49,157 bases of DNA from Lachnospiraceae bacterium (lineage in GTDB: Bacteria; Bacillota; Clostridia; Lachnospirales; Lachnospiraceae): assembly GCA_017624495.1 (NCBI GenBank), contig JAGAMY010000027.1:1-49157 (forward strand). Reading direction: 5' to 3'. Below the pieces are notes generated by a model. It made no database searches. It was not told the origin of the DNA and was given only the letters and a program-made list of their open reading frames with translations. Numbering within the stretch: position 1 is the first letter of the stretch; each line of letters starts with the position of its first letter. The position numbers and the translations under genes are program-made. Shown here piece after piece: positions 33,405 to 42,553 of this stretch.

Positions 33405-34757
33405 ATGGGCAAAAATATGAAAGTATCTACACAATTAGCAATTGGCTTTATTATTATTGAAGCATTACTTGTAATTTCATTGTATACAGGGTATACAACA
33501 GCAGCACAGATTATTACTGTAGAAGATCCACAGCATTATTTAGGCAGTTATGCGAAATTTACCGCTGTGATGTTTATTGCCATGATGATTATATCTACAG
33601 GTGTTGCAGTTACGATGACAAGAAAAATTCGTGTAGCATGTGCAGATTTGAAAGTTGCAGCAGATGCGCTTGCAGCCGGAAAAGTGGATATGAAATTAGA
33701 AAAACGCAGTAATGATGAGTTTGGTGAGTTAGCAGATGATTTCCAGAAAGTAGTAGACAATATGCGTTATCAGGCACAGATTGCACAGGAAGTTGCCAGT
33801 GGAAACATGCAGGTAGATGTAAAACTGTTATCGGATGAAGATGTATTAGGTATTGCTTTAAAAACAATGATTCAGGGAAACAATCATGCCATTGGAAGTA
33901 TCAAAGAATCTGCATATCAGGTTACTACAAGCTCCTCACAGGTAGCAAGTGCAAGTGAAGCTTTAGCACAGGGTTCTACAGAACAGGCAAGTGCTATCGA
34001 ACAGATTACAGCATCTATTGCAGATGTAGCAACTAAGACAAAAGAAAATGCAGATATGGCAAACAATGCAGAAGAATTAATTTTACAAGCAATTGAAGAT
34101 GTGAAAAAAGGTAACGAAGAAATGCAGCAGATGGTGGTTGCTATGCAGGATATCAATAAATCCTCAGAAAGCATTTCCAAGATTATTAAGGTTATCGATG
34201 ATATCGCATTCCAGACTAATATTTTAGCATTGAATGCAGCAGTAGAAGCAGCAAGAGCTGGAGAAGCAGGAAAAGGCTTTGCCGTAGTAGCAGAAGAAGT
34301 AAGAAACTTAGCAGCAAAGAGTTCTTCCGCAGCAGCAGAAACAGCAGAATTAATCGAGGATTCTATTCAGAAGGTAGAAGCAGGTTCTCAGATTGCAAAT
34401 GGTACAGCAGAAGCATTAGAAGAAATTACAAAAGTAGTACAGCAGAGTGAAGCTTTGATTACAGAAATTGCAGAAGCATCCAATTATCAGGCAACAGCTA
34501 TTGCACAGATTGACCAGGCGGTAGAACAGGTATCACAGGTAGTACAGACCAATTCTGCTACCAGTGAAGAGTGTGCGGCAGCCAGCATGGAATTATCCAA
34601 TCAGGCAAGCAGAGTTCGTGATTTGCTTTCTGTATATAAATTAAAAGAGCATCCGCAGATGTCTATGGGAATGGGCATGACAGGTCATGCTTATGCAGGT
34701 TCTGTAGATAGAAATGAACAGATTATATCCTTAAATGACAGCTTTGGAAAATACTAA
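33405..34757 (+). CDS. Methyl-accepting chemotaxis protein with a minimal external loop
   Basis: 450 residues. TM1 at ~9-31 ([20 protein letters not shown]) and TM2 at ~49-68 ([18 protein letters not shown]) are separated by only about 20 residues, so there is no external ligand-binding domain. HAMP (starting [14 protein letters not shown]), a second HAMP-like or linker segment, and the signalling tip [20 protein letters not shown] follow. It probably senses a membrane or cytoplasmic cue, or another membrane protein. Co-transcription with cheA/cheW marks it as the dedicated receptor of this system. The terminator after it divides the cluster from the two hybrid kinases. Confidence 0.94.
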   Translation: MGKNMKVSTQLAIGFIIIEALLVISLYTGYTTAAQIITVEDPQHYLGSYAKFTAVMFIAMMIISTGVAVTMTRKIRVACADLKVAADALAAGKVDMKLEKRSNDEFGELADDFQKVVDNMRYQAQIAQEVASGNMQVDVKLLSDEDVLGIALKTMIQGNNHAIGSIKESAYQVTTSSSQVASASEALAQGSTEQASAIEQITASIADVATKTKENADMANNAEELILQAIEDVKKGNEEMQQMVVAMQDINKSSESISKIIKVIDDIAFQTNILALNAAVEAARAGEAGKGFAVVAEEVRNLAAKSSSAAAETAELIEDSIQKVEAGSQIANGTAEALEEITKVVQQSEALITEIAEASNYQATAIAQIDQAVEQVSQVVQTNSATSEECAAASMELSNQASRVRDLLSVYKLKEHPQMSMGMGMTGHAYAGSVDRNEQIISLNDSFGKY

Positions 34758-34769
34758 AATATTGCAGAT

Positions 34770-34820
34770 GAGCATGTTGGCATCCGGACTAAAACCGGAT
34801 GTCGGGATGCTCTTTGTTGC
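34770..34820 (+). terminator. Hairpin terminator after the chemoreceptor
   Basis: Arms GAGCAT...CATCCGG (34770-34787) and CCGGATG...ATGCTC (34795-34812) pair with an internal mismatch loop, followed by TTTGTTGC. The T tract is modest, so read-through to the kinases is possible. Confidence 0.7.
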
Positions 34821-34871
34821 TATTCATAAAAAGCGGTTAAAGAGGTTTTATGTTTAAGTGGGAGGATGGAA

Positions 34872-37640
34872 GTGGACAAAGTAACGTATGACAGAAATCA
34901 AAAAAATATAGAAAGATTTCTGATGGGAATTTATGTTATGTATACGGTTTCCATTATAGCTACATTTGCAGATAAAGAAAATGGTGGCTGGATGGCATTT
35001 ATGCTCCTGTTTGAGCTGATGATTAGCCTTATTGTACATATCAGTGAATATAAGGATTATGCATTTCGGGCAAAATTTTCTGCAATTATGATGCAGTGCA
35101 GTATGATACTATATGCAGTATCTGTGGAAGAGATTTCAAAGGCGTTGCCATCTTTTTTAACATTTACGGTTTGTCTTGGGTTATTTGGTATCCCGGATAT
35201 TATTTATACATCTGTAGTGGCAACATTTGTGATGTTTATTTATCATGGTTTGATTTTAGGATATTTTGAAGTGGATACGGCTGCTGAAATTGGCAGACTG
35301 ATATCCCAGATGGTAAATGTATTATTGTTAGAATACATTGTATATATATGGACAAAGAGGAATAGTGAAGGCAGCACACAGTTATTGGGAGTTATCAATG
35401 ATTTAAAAGAAGTGGAAAGCACAAAGGATGATTTTGTGGCAAATGTCAGTCATGAAATCAGAACACCGATAAATACTATTTGCGGAATGAGCGAAATCAT
35501 GCTGCGGGAAGAACTGCCTTATAAGATAAAAGACCAGTTATTAGATATTCAGCGGGCAGGACGGAATCTGATGTCAATTGTCAGTGATATCTTAGATTTC
35601 TCAGAATTGCAATCCGGTGAGATGGAGTTAGAGGAAGAGGCTTACAATATCACATCTACGATAAATGATGTTATCAATATGACGATGGCAAGAAAAAATG
35701 AAAAGAAGATTGAAGTTATTGTGGATTGTAATGCCAATATTCCCAGTGTGCTTTTAGGAGATGAAAAGAAGCTGCGCCGTGTTATTATGAATCTGGTAGA
35801 CAATGCCATAAAATTCACAGAAGAAGGCTGTGTCAGCATCATGGTAGGTTATCGTAAAGAAAGTTATGGGATAAATCTTACGGTTGCGGTGAAAGATACA
35901 GGAATTGGTATGGATGAAAAAAGTGTAGAAAAACTTTTTACCACATTCAGTCAGGTGGATGCCAGCAGAAAACGTCAGGAAGGCGGCATTGGTTTAGGAC
36001 TTGCCATTTCCCATGCTCTTGTTAAGAAGATGGGTGGTGCGATTACTGTAAAAAGCAAATTGGGAAGAGGAAGTTTTATCCAGTTTACAGTACCGCAAAA
36101 GGTATTGGATGAAACACCATTAGCAACTCTTGAAGACAGAGAAAATGTCCGTGTGGCAACGTATATTGATATGGAACAGTTCGATATGATGGCTATTCGT
36201 GATGAATATACAAAAACAATTATGCACATGGTAGAACAGCTTCGGGGAAAATGTCACATTTGCCGCAATTTTGCAGAGTTACAGCGACGGGAAGCAAAAG
36301 AAGGTTTTTCGCATATATTTATCAGTATTGCGGAATATAAGGAAGAGCAGATTTATTTTGATGAATTATCCAGAAGAGCAAAGGTGGTTGTGATTTTAGA
36401 GCATGAGGATGAAAAAAATGTAACAAATCCAAGATTGTTAAAGATTTACAAGCCATTTTACATTTTGTCTGTTGTTTCTGCTTTAAACGGTTCTTATGAT
36501 GGTGAAGAAATGCAGACCTCTGTCAAAATGGAGAAATTTATTACGAAAGATGCCCATATTTTAGTGGTGGATGATAATCGTATGAATCTTAGGGTAATAG
36601 AAGGACTTCTTGCAAATTATCAGATAAAAGTGACGAAAGCTACCAGTGGTCGAGAGGCTTTAGAAAAGGTAGTTACAGCAGACTATGATTTTATCTTTAT
36701 GGATCATATGATGCCGGAAATGGATGGTGTGGAGACCATGCAACGTATCCGTCATAAAGTGGGAACGTATTATCAGAAAGTCCCGATTGTGGCATTGACT
36801 GCAAATGCTGTTGCAGGTACAAGAGAAATGCTTTTAGCCGAAGGATTTGATGATTTCTTAGAAAAGCCAATCGAGCGTTCTGTATTAGAGCGTGTACTTA
36901 GACGTAACATTCCGGAGGAAAAGATTGTTATCTGTAAAGAACAGAAAGAAAAGGAAAAGACCATAGAACAGGTACAGGTTCAGATGCCTGTGACAGCATT
37001 AAGTCTTGAAGAAAAGATAACGGCTGCAGGTCTGGATGTAAAAAAAGGTGTTCTGTATTGCAATGGACAGGAGGCATATATCAAAGTTTTACAGGGATAT
37101 TGTGAAGATTATGATGATGCCGGCGCACAGGCAGAGGATTTATTTGAAAAGCAGGATTGGAAAAATTATACCATTACTGTTCATGGAATGAAGAGTGCTA
37201 TGCGAAGTATTGGTGCCTTAGATATTTCAGATATGGCGCTTGGTCTTGAAATGGCAGGAAAAGAAGGAAGAATATCCTATATTTTGGAAAATCATAGGGA
37301 TTTAGTGGATGCACACCGGAAGCTTTTGAAGCGTCTGCGGGAGATTGAAGAGCTTTGTCCAAAGAAGGAAGTGCAGGAGGTACAAAAGAGCAGTGCACTG
37401 CCAGAGCTGGAAGATTCCCAGTTTGATAGGTTTATAGCAGATATGGAAGAAGCAATGTATTCATTAAATGGCAGCAGGTTATTGGAAATTATTGCCGATT
37501 TGCAGAAATATCAGTATCATGGAGAAAGCTTAGAAAACTCCCTGATGCAGATAAAACGAAAGGCAGAAATGTCAGATTATATTTCAGCAGTGGAGATGAC
37601 TGTACAGCTAAAGCAGAGTTTGGCAGATAAGGAGAAATAA
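34872..37640 (+). CDS. Membrane hybrid histidine kinase with pseudo-receiver, receiver and Hpt domains
   Basis: 922 residues if GTG 34872 is the start; GGGAGG at 34860-34865 abuts the in-frame ATG 34866, so the GTG is better spaced. Several N-terminal membrane segments (~15-165) are followed by HisKA (FVANVSHEIRTPINTICGMS), ATPase (MNLVDNAIKFTEEG, DTGIGMDE, GIGLGLAISHA), a degenerate receiver (~420-550, no Asp pocket), an intact receiver (~558-680; ILVVDDNRMNL, IFMDHMMPEMDG, LEKPI) and an Hpt domain with His in TITVHGMKSAMRSIG. This is a complete internal phosphorelay (His-Asp-His). The final phosphate would leave through the Hpt. The next kinase follows after 3 bases. Confidence 0.93.
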   Translation: MDKVTYDRNQKNIERFLMGIYVMYTVSIIATFADKENGGWMAFMLLFELMISLIVHISEYKDYAFRAKFSAIMMQCSMILYAVSVEEISKALPSFLTFTVCLGLFGIPDIIYTSVVATFVMFIYHGLILGYFEVDTAAEIGRLISQMVNVLLLEYIVYIWTKRNSEGSTQLLGVINDLKEVESTKDDFVANVSHEIRTPINTICGMSEIMLREELPYKIKDQLLDIQRAGRNLMSIVSDILDFSELQSGEMELEEEAYNITSTINDVINMTMARKNEKKIEVIVDCNANIPSVLLGDEKKLRRVIMNLVDNAIKFTEEGCVSIMVGYRKESYGINLTVAVKDTGIGMDEKSVEKLFTTFSQVDASRKRQEGGIGLGLAISHALVKKMGGAITVKSKLGRGSFIQFTVPQKVLDETPLATLEDRENVRVATYIDMEQFDMMAIRDEYTKTIMHMVEQLRGKCHICRNFAELQRREAKEGFSHIFISIAEYKEEQIYFDELSRRAKVVVILEHEDEKNVTNPRLLKIYKPFYILSVVSALNGSYDGEEMQTSVKMEKFITKDAHILVVDDNRMNLRVIEGLLANYQIKVTKATSGREALEKVVTADYDFIFMDHMMPEMDGVETMQRIRHKVGTYYQKVPIVALTANAVAGTREMLLAEGFDDFLEKPIERSVLERVLRRNIPEEKIVICKEQKEKEKTIEQVQVQMPVTALSLEEKITAAGLDVKKGVLYCNGQEAYIKVLQGYCEDYDDAGAQAEDLFEKQDWKNYTITVHGMKSAMRSIGALDISDMALGLEMAGKEGRISYILENHRDLVDAHRKLLKRLREIEELCPKKEVQEVQKSSALPELEDSQFDRFIADMEEAMYSLNGSRLLEIIADLQKYQYHGESLENSLMQIKRKAEMSDYISAVEMTVQLKQSLADKEK

Positions 37641-37643
37641 CAG

Positions 37644-40310
37644 ATGTGGAAAAAGATTGTTCAGCTTGTTCATGGAAAAGACTGTGAATTGCGGGAAAGA
37701 ATGTTACGTTCAATCATTCTGGTTGGTGCGATAGCAACGGTAGTTGCAATTACGGAAATCATACTTGTAATGGAAGTAAACACAGGACTGTTGGCAATGT
37801 TGCTGTTACTTTTATTTGTCATGGGTTTAGATTTTGTGCTTACTTTTAAATATCGACAGTATGATTTTGCAGCTATATTGCTTGGTGTGGTTATTGCTGC
37901 CGTTGTTATGCCGATTATGTATTTGGTAAGTGGGGCAATTGAGAGTGGAGCTTCTGTCTGGCTTGTGCTGGGCATACTGTACATATTCATTATGTTTAGT
38001 GGAAAAAGACTGGTGTTCTTTTTACTATTGTGCATAACTTCATATGCAATTACATTTGGGCTGGCGTATGCGTATCCACAGTTAATCGTTCCCATGTCAT
38101 CGCGTTCAGCCGCATATTTTGATGCATTTTTCTCTGTGCTGGCAGTAGGAGCAGTGACGGGTGCGATTTTAAAGGCACATATGCTTGTGTTTGAAAATGA
38201 GCATAAATTAACGATTAAGCAACAGGAAAAAATAGAAGAAGCAAGTAATTCCAAAAATGTATTTTTTGCAAATATGAGTCATGAAATCCGTACACCGATT
38301 AATGCGATTATTGGTTTAAATGAAATGATTCTGCGGGCAAACCCAACAGGAGAAACAAGGGAATATGCCATGGATATCCAGCTGGCAAGTCAGATGCTTT
38401 TAAATCAGGTAAATGATATTTTAGATTTGTCACAGATTGAAATGAAAAAAATGCACATTATTCCTGTGGAGTATCAGACAAAGGAAGTGTTTAAAGAATT
38501 ATCGGAGTTGATTCGTGCACAGTTGGAAAAGAAAAAACTCGAATTCTATTTAGATGTTGACCCGAATCTGCCAAGTACGCTTTTGGGTGATGTGAAAAGA
38601 TTGCGGCAGATTTTGTTGAATATTCTGGATAATGCCGTAAAGTATACGGAAACAGGTTCTGTTACCTTAACAGCACAAAAAGAAGAGGTGAATACAGGAG
38701 AGATTGTTTTAAAAGTTAAGGTGGCTGATACAGGAATTGGTATCCGTAAAGAGGATGTAGAGCATATTTATGATTCTTTTAAACGTATCGATGAAAAGAA
38801 AAATGCGCAGGTAATGGGCAGCGGTTTAGGCTTAGCTATCACGAAACAATTAGTTGACCTGATGGATGGTGAAATTACCATAGACAGTATTTATACAAAG
38901 GGTACAATATTTACAGTCAGTATAAAACAAAAAGTCGTGGACGCAAGACCGATTGGTACAATGGATATCGGCAGAAGTACCAAAGGGGAAATTTATAGGC
39001 CGAGTTTTGAGGCTGTTGAAGCAAGAATTCTGATTGTGGATGATAACAAAATGAATTCTATGGTGGCAAGCCGTCTGTTAATGGATACCAAAGTGCAGAT
39101 TGATATTGCAAACAGTGGTTATGAATGTTTAGAAATGACCCGTAAGAAATATTATCATGTGATTTTATTAGATTATATGATGCCGGGAATGGGTGGAGCA
39201 GAAACATTAAAGGCACTTCGTAATCAGGAAAATGGTCTGTGCAGGGATTCCGCAGTAATTGTGCTGACGGGAAATGCCTTGTCCGGAGCAAAGGAAGCAC
39301 TTATGGATCAGGGCTTTGACGGATATGTGGAAAAGCCGATACAGGGAAAGGTTTTAGAAAAAGAAATATTAAAATTCCTGCCGGGAGATATTATTGAATA
39401 TCAGGAATCTGCTCATATCGAAGCAGAAGCAGACAGTCAGATTCAAAGAATTACAGGAAAGAAACGTAAGAAGGTATGTATTACAGCAGATTGTGCCTGT
39501 GATTTACCGGAAGAGCTTTTAGAAAAATACGATATTAAGCTGATGTATCTCTATGTAAAAACACCACATGGCCGTTTTGCGGACACAAGGGAAATTGATT
39601 CAGACAGTTTGATGCAGTACATATCTAAAGATAGTACAACAGCTTTTGCAGATAAGGTAATGGTAGAAGAATACGAAGAATTTTTTGCAGAGGTACTGAC
39701 ACAGGCAGAATCCGTGATACATCTTGCATTAGCATCTAAGTCAGGACGAAGCCATAGTATATCTGTGGAAGCAGCCAAGGGATTTGACCATGTACACGTT
39801 ATTGATTCCGAACAGGTATCCGGCGGACAGGGACTGGTTGTTTTATATGCAGCAAAAATGGCAATGGAGGGCAGAAGCGTAAATGCTATTTGTGAGGCTT
39901 TAAATGAAATGAAAAGTAAAGTTCGTATGAAATTTATTATGCCCGGAGCAGAAATTTTTTATCATAATGGACGTATTAAAGCATTGCCGGCAAAAATCTG
40001 CAGTCTGTTACAGCTGCATCCGTTAGGAGAAGTCAGACAGAGTAAGACGACTCTTGTGCGGATAATGACAGGAAGCTTAGAAAGCGCATGGAAACGTGCT
40101 ATTCGCTGGCATTTGCGTAAAAAATGGCGGATAAACCGGGATGTGGTATTTATTACGCATGTGGGATTAAGTGTAAAGCAACAGGAAATGGTTATTAAAG
40201 AAATATTAAAGTGTATTCCGTTTGAGCAGGTTATTATACAAAAAGCATCTTTTACAACGGCATGTAATGTCGGATTAGAAACCATCGGAATTGCATATTA
40301 TACATTATAA
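37644..40310 (+). CDS. Hybrid histidine kinase fused to a C-terminal DegV (fatty-acid-binding) domain
   Basis: 888 residues. About five or six membrane segments lie in ~20-180; HisKA has His in FFANMSHEIRTPINAIIGLN; the ATPase has NILDNAVKYTETG, DTGIGIR and SGLGLAITKQL; the receiver has ILIVDDNKMNS, ILLDYMMPGMGG and VEKPI. Residues 611-888 form a full-length DegV domain: VCITADCACDLPEELLEKYD, DSTTAFADK, ALASKSGRSHSI, HVIDSEQVSGGQGLVVLYAA, YHNGRIKA and the final FTTACNVGLETIGIAYY. DegV/FakB proteins bind one fatty acid. Here the usual final His of the THxGPG motif is Cys. The domain likely makes the kinase respond to, or act on, a lipid; inference. AAGGAG precedes the ATG, 3 bases after the previous stop. 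Confidence 0.9.
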   Translation: MWKKIVQLVHGKDCELRERMLRSIILVGAIATVVAITEIILVMEVNTGLLAMLLLLLFVMGLDFVLTFKYRQYDFAAILLGVVIAAVVMPIMYLVSGAIESGASVWLVLGILYIFIMFSGKRLVFFLLLCITSYAITFGLAYAYPQLIVPMSSRSAAYFDAFFSVLAVGAVTGAILKAHMLVFENEHKLTIKQQEKIEEASNSKNVFFANMSHEIRTPINAIIGLNEMILRANPTGETREYAMDIQLASQMLLNQVNDILDLSQIEMKKMHIIPVEYQTKEVFKELSELIRAQLEKKKLEFYLDVDPNLPSTLLGDVKRLRQILLNILDNAVKYTETGSVTLTAQKEEVNTGEIVLKVKVADTGIGIRKEDVEHIYDSFKRIDEKKNAQVMGSGLGLAITKQLVDLMDGEITIDSIYTKGTIFTVSIKQKVVDARPIGTMDIGRSTKGEIYRPSFEAVEARILIVDDNKMNSMVASRLLMDTKVQIDIANSGYECLEMTRKKYYHVILLDYMMPGMGGAETLKALRNQENGLCRDSAVIVLTGNALSGAKEALMDQGFDGYVEKPIQGKVLEKEILKFLPGDIIEYQESAHIEAEADSQIQRITGKKRKKVCITADCACDLPEELLEKYDIKLMYLYVKTPHGRFADTREIDSDSLMQYISKDSTTAFADKVMVEEYEEFFAEVLTQAESVIHLALASKSGRSHSISVEAAKGFDHVHVIDSEQVSGGQGLVVLYAAKMAMEGRSVNAICEALNEMKSKVRMKFIMPGAEIFYHNGRIKALPAKICSLLQLHPLGEVRQSKTTLVRIMTGSLESAWKRAIRWHLRKKWRINRDVVFITHVGLSVKQQEMVIKEILKCIPFEQVIIQKASFTTACNVGLETIGIAYYTL

Positions 40311-40333
40311 AAAGTCCTTAGAAAAGAAATTGA

Positions 40334-40378
40334 AAAACCTCAATATTTATGTTAGCATAATTATTGAGGTTTTATTAT
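40334..40378 (+). terminator. Terminator at the end of the signalling cluster
   Basis: Perfect 12-bp stem: AAAACCTCAATA (40334-40345) with TATTGAGGTTTT (40362-40373), followed by ATTATT. Confidence 0.85.
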
Positions 40379-40426
40379 TGCGTATAGTGCCAAAGAAATG
40401 GCTGAATATAAGGAGGTCAAAAGACA

Positions 40427-41107
40427 ATGGAAGCATACAAACAGGAATTTATTGAATTTATGGTAGAAAGTGACGTATTAAAATTTGGTGATTTTACATT
40501 AAAAAGTGGCAGAAAATCCCCATTTTTCATGAATGCAGGTGCATATGTAACCGGTTCACAGCTTATGCGTTTAGGTGAATATTACGCAAAAGCTATTCAT
40601 GATACCTATGGTGACGATTTTGACGTATTATTTGGACCGGCTTATAAAGGTATTCCAATCAGTGTAGTAACCGCCATTGCATATAGCAAATTATATGGAA
40701 AAGAAATCCGTTACTGCTCTGACCGTAAGGAAGAAAAAGACCACGGAGCAGATAAAGGCAGTTTTCTTGGCAGCAAATTAAAAGATGGCGATAGAGTGGT
40801 AATGATTGAAGACGTAACTACATCCGGCAAATCTATGGAAGAAACTGTTCCAAAGGTAAAAGGTGCGGCAAATGTAGAAATCGTTGGACTTATGGTTTCT
40901 TTGAACCGTATGGAGGTCGGACTTGGCGGAGTAAAGGGTGCTTTAGACGAAGTCAGTGAAACCTATGGATTCCCGGCAAATGCCATTGTAACCATGGAAG
41001 AAGTCGTGGAGCATTTATATAATCGTGAATGTAATGGAAAAATTGTGATTGATGATACATTAAAAGCAGCAATTGATGAATACTATAAACAGTATGGAGT
41101 AAAATAG
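40427..41107 (+). CDS. pyrE: Orotate phosphoribosyltransferase
   Basis: 226 residues. N-terminal FGDFTLKSGRKSPFFMNAGA is typical of PyrE, and the PRPP-binding loop is VVMIEDVTTSGKSM. The enzyme converts orotate and PRPP into orotidine monophosphate in pyrimidine synthesis. AGGAGG at 40411-40416 precedes the ATG. It stands alone here, apart from other pyr genes, and starts a run of closely spaced genes. No PyrR-binding attenuator could be recognised in the 50 bases between the upstream terminator and the ATG. Confidence 0.96.
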   Translation: MEAYKQEFIEFMVESDVLKFGDFTLKSGRKSPFFMNAGAYVTGSQLMRLGEYYAKAIHDTYGDDFDVLFGPAYKGIPISVVTAIAYSKLYGKEIRYCSDRKEEKDHGADKGSFLGSKLKDGDRVVMIEDVTTSGKSMEETVPKVKGAANVEIVGLMVSLNRMEVGLGGVKGALDEVSETYGFPANAIVTMEEVVEHLYNRECNGKIVIDDTLKAAIDEYYKQYGVK

Positions 41108-41127
41108 TATTTTCAAAGGAGAGAAAT

Positions 41128-41577
41128 TTGGGAAAAAAGAGCAGAATTCTCTTATTTGCGGCGTATCTGGCGATGCTGTGTTATTTTTTGTTTTTTGCAG
41201 AAAGTATGGGAAGAACCTTTTCAGAGAGGCAGTACCATTATAATCTACTGCCTTTCAAAGAAATTACCCGTTTCTGGAAGTACAGACATTCTTTAGGTTT
41301 TATGTCTGTGGCATTAAATCTTGCAGGAAATGTGCTGGCATTTCTTCCTTTTGGAACTTTTCTGCCGGGGATTTTTGTGCGATGCAGACGATTTTTTCTT
41401 ACAACTCTGTTAAGCTTTGAATTTAGTCTTTGTGTAGAGGTTATCCAGCTTATATGGAAAGTAGGAAGTTTTGATGTGGACGATATCCTGTTAAATACCC
41501 TTGGAGGAATGATAGGCTATATCATTTTTTATGTGTATTACAGGTTCAGGCATCCGGGAACAAAGGATAAAGGATAA
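41128..41577 (+). CDS. VanZ-family membrane protein
   Basis: 149 residues from TTG 41128, supported by AAAGGAGAG just upstream. Four hydrophobic segments are present and the VanZ-like core NLAGNVLAFLPFGTFLPGIF, then SLCVEVIQLIW, VGSFDVDDILLNTLGGMIGY is clear. VanZ confers low-level teicoplanin resistance in Enterococcus, but most homologues have no known role; it should not be read as resistance. It lies 20 bases after pyrE. Confidence 0.9.
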   Translation: MGKKSRILLFAAYLAMLCYFLFFAESMGRTFSERQYHYNLLPFKEITRFWKYRHSLGFMSVALNLAGNVLAFLPFGTFLPGIFVRCRRFFLTTLLSFEFSLCVEVIQLIWKVGSFDVDDILLNTLGGMIGYIIFYVYYRFRHPGTKDKG

Positions 41578-41596
41578 AGACACACGGGAGGTAAGG

Positions 41597-41920
41597 ATGA
41601 GAAGAAAAAATCACTATAAATTTACCGGAAAAAAACATTCAAGGAGAGGGATGCTGTCCTGCGCTTTAGCGGCAGCATCCATCTTTGCGCTGTTATATGT
41701 TTTTTATAATTCCTTTTTACAGCAGGGAAATGGCAGTGTATATTTAGGCAGTGCGGGGGTACTTGCCCTGTTTGTGGCGGTGATTTCGTTTGTACAGGCA
41801 GTAAAAAGTATTCGGGAAGAAGATACATTTCGTGGATTTCCGATTTTGTCGGTGATACTTTCCGTTTTAGCGTCAGGTGCATGGATTGCGGTATATACGG
41901 CAGGCTTCTTTTTCGTATAA
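41597..41920 (+). CDS. Small membrane protein, DUF6142-like
   Basis: 107 residues from ATG 41597, with GGGAGG at 41586-41591. A basic N-terminus (RRKNHYKFTGKKHSRRGMLS) is followed by three hydrophobic helices. The start and spacing resemble what I recall of DUF6142 proteins in Lachnospiraceae. Function unknown. It is 19 bases downstream of the VanZ-like gene and likely in the same transcript. Confidence 0.75.
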   Translation: MRRKNHYKFTGKKHSRRGMLSCALAAASIFALLYVFYNSFLQQGNGSVYLGSAGVLALFVAVISFVQAVKSIREEDTFRGFPILSVILSVLASGAWIAVYTAGFFFV

Positions 41921-41941
41921 AAGCCTGTGGAAAGGAATACT

Positions 41942-42529
41942 ATGGAAAAATTAGAACAACAGTTACGTTTTTTGCTGGAATTGGATAAACAAAAAAAGAT
42001 TGTGCGTCAGACATATTTGGCAGATGGCAGCCGGAAAGAAGGAGATGCAGAACATGCATGGCATTTAGCTGTTATGGCATTTTTGCTGGCAGACTATGCA
42101 AATGAAAAAATTGATGTTTTAAAAACCATAAAAATGGTACTTCTTCATGATGTGATTGAAATTGATGCAGGAGATACCTATGCCTATGATACTTGTGGAT
42201 TAAAAACCAAACAGGAGCGGGAGTTAAAAGCAGCAGAGCGTATTTATGGTATGCTGCCAGAAGAGCAGAAAATGGAATACCGTGCACTCTGGGATGAATT
42301 TGAAGCAAGAGAAACCCCGGAGGCGAAATTTGCAAGGGCATTGGATAATGTACAGCCGATTTTATTAAATCATGCTTCGGGCGGCCGCTCATGGCGTGAG
42401 CATGAAGTGAAAAAATCGCAGGTTATGAACAGAAATGCATATACCCATGAAGGAAGTGAAACTCTGTGGGAGTACATCCGAAATATTATTGAAGAAAATG
42501 TAAAACAGGGGAATTTGCAGGATGCATAA
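41942..42529 (+). CDS. HD-domain nucleotidase-like hydrolase (YfbR/HD_3 type)
   Basis: 195 residues from ATG 41942 (AAAGGA upstream). The HD ligands appear in order: H in DAEHAWHLAVM, HD in MVLLHDVIEIDAGD, and D in FARALDNVQPILLNH. This pattern matches YfbR-like 5'-deoxynucleotidases and related HD_3 hydrolases. It probably dephosphorylates nucleotides or a similar phosphate ester with a divalent metal; substrate not known. Its position between pyrE and the pur operon is compatible with nucleotide metabolism. Confidence 0.88.
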   Translation: MEKLEQQLRFLLELDKQKKIVRQTYLADGSRKEGDAEHAWHLAVMAFLLADYANEKIDVLKTIKMVLLHDVIEIDAGDTYAYDTCGLKTKQERELKAAERIYGMLPEEQKMEYRALWDEFEARETPEAKFARALDNVQPILLNHASGGRSWREHEVKKSQVMNRNAYTHEGSETLWEYIRNIIEENVKQGNLQDA

Positions 42530-42553
42530 ATAAACCGGAAAGGACAGCAGTAA

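Noticed and set aside
37670-38254. 194-codon minus-strand frame inside the DegV-fused kinase
   Set aside because: It mirrors the membrane region of the plus-strand kinase; no ribosome binding site or promoter on the minus strand.
41128-41577. VanZ-like gene as an antibiotic resistance gene
   Set aside because: It lacks any van gene context and VanZ homologues of unknown role are common in Firmicutes.
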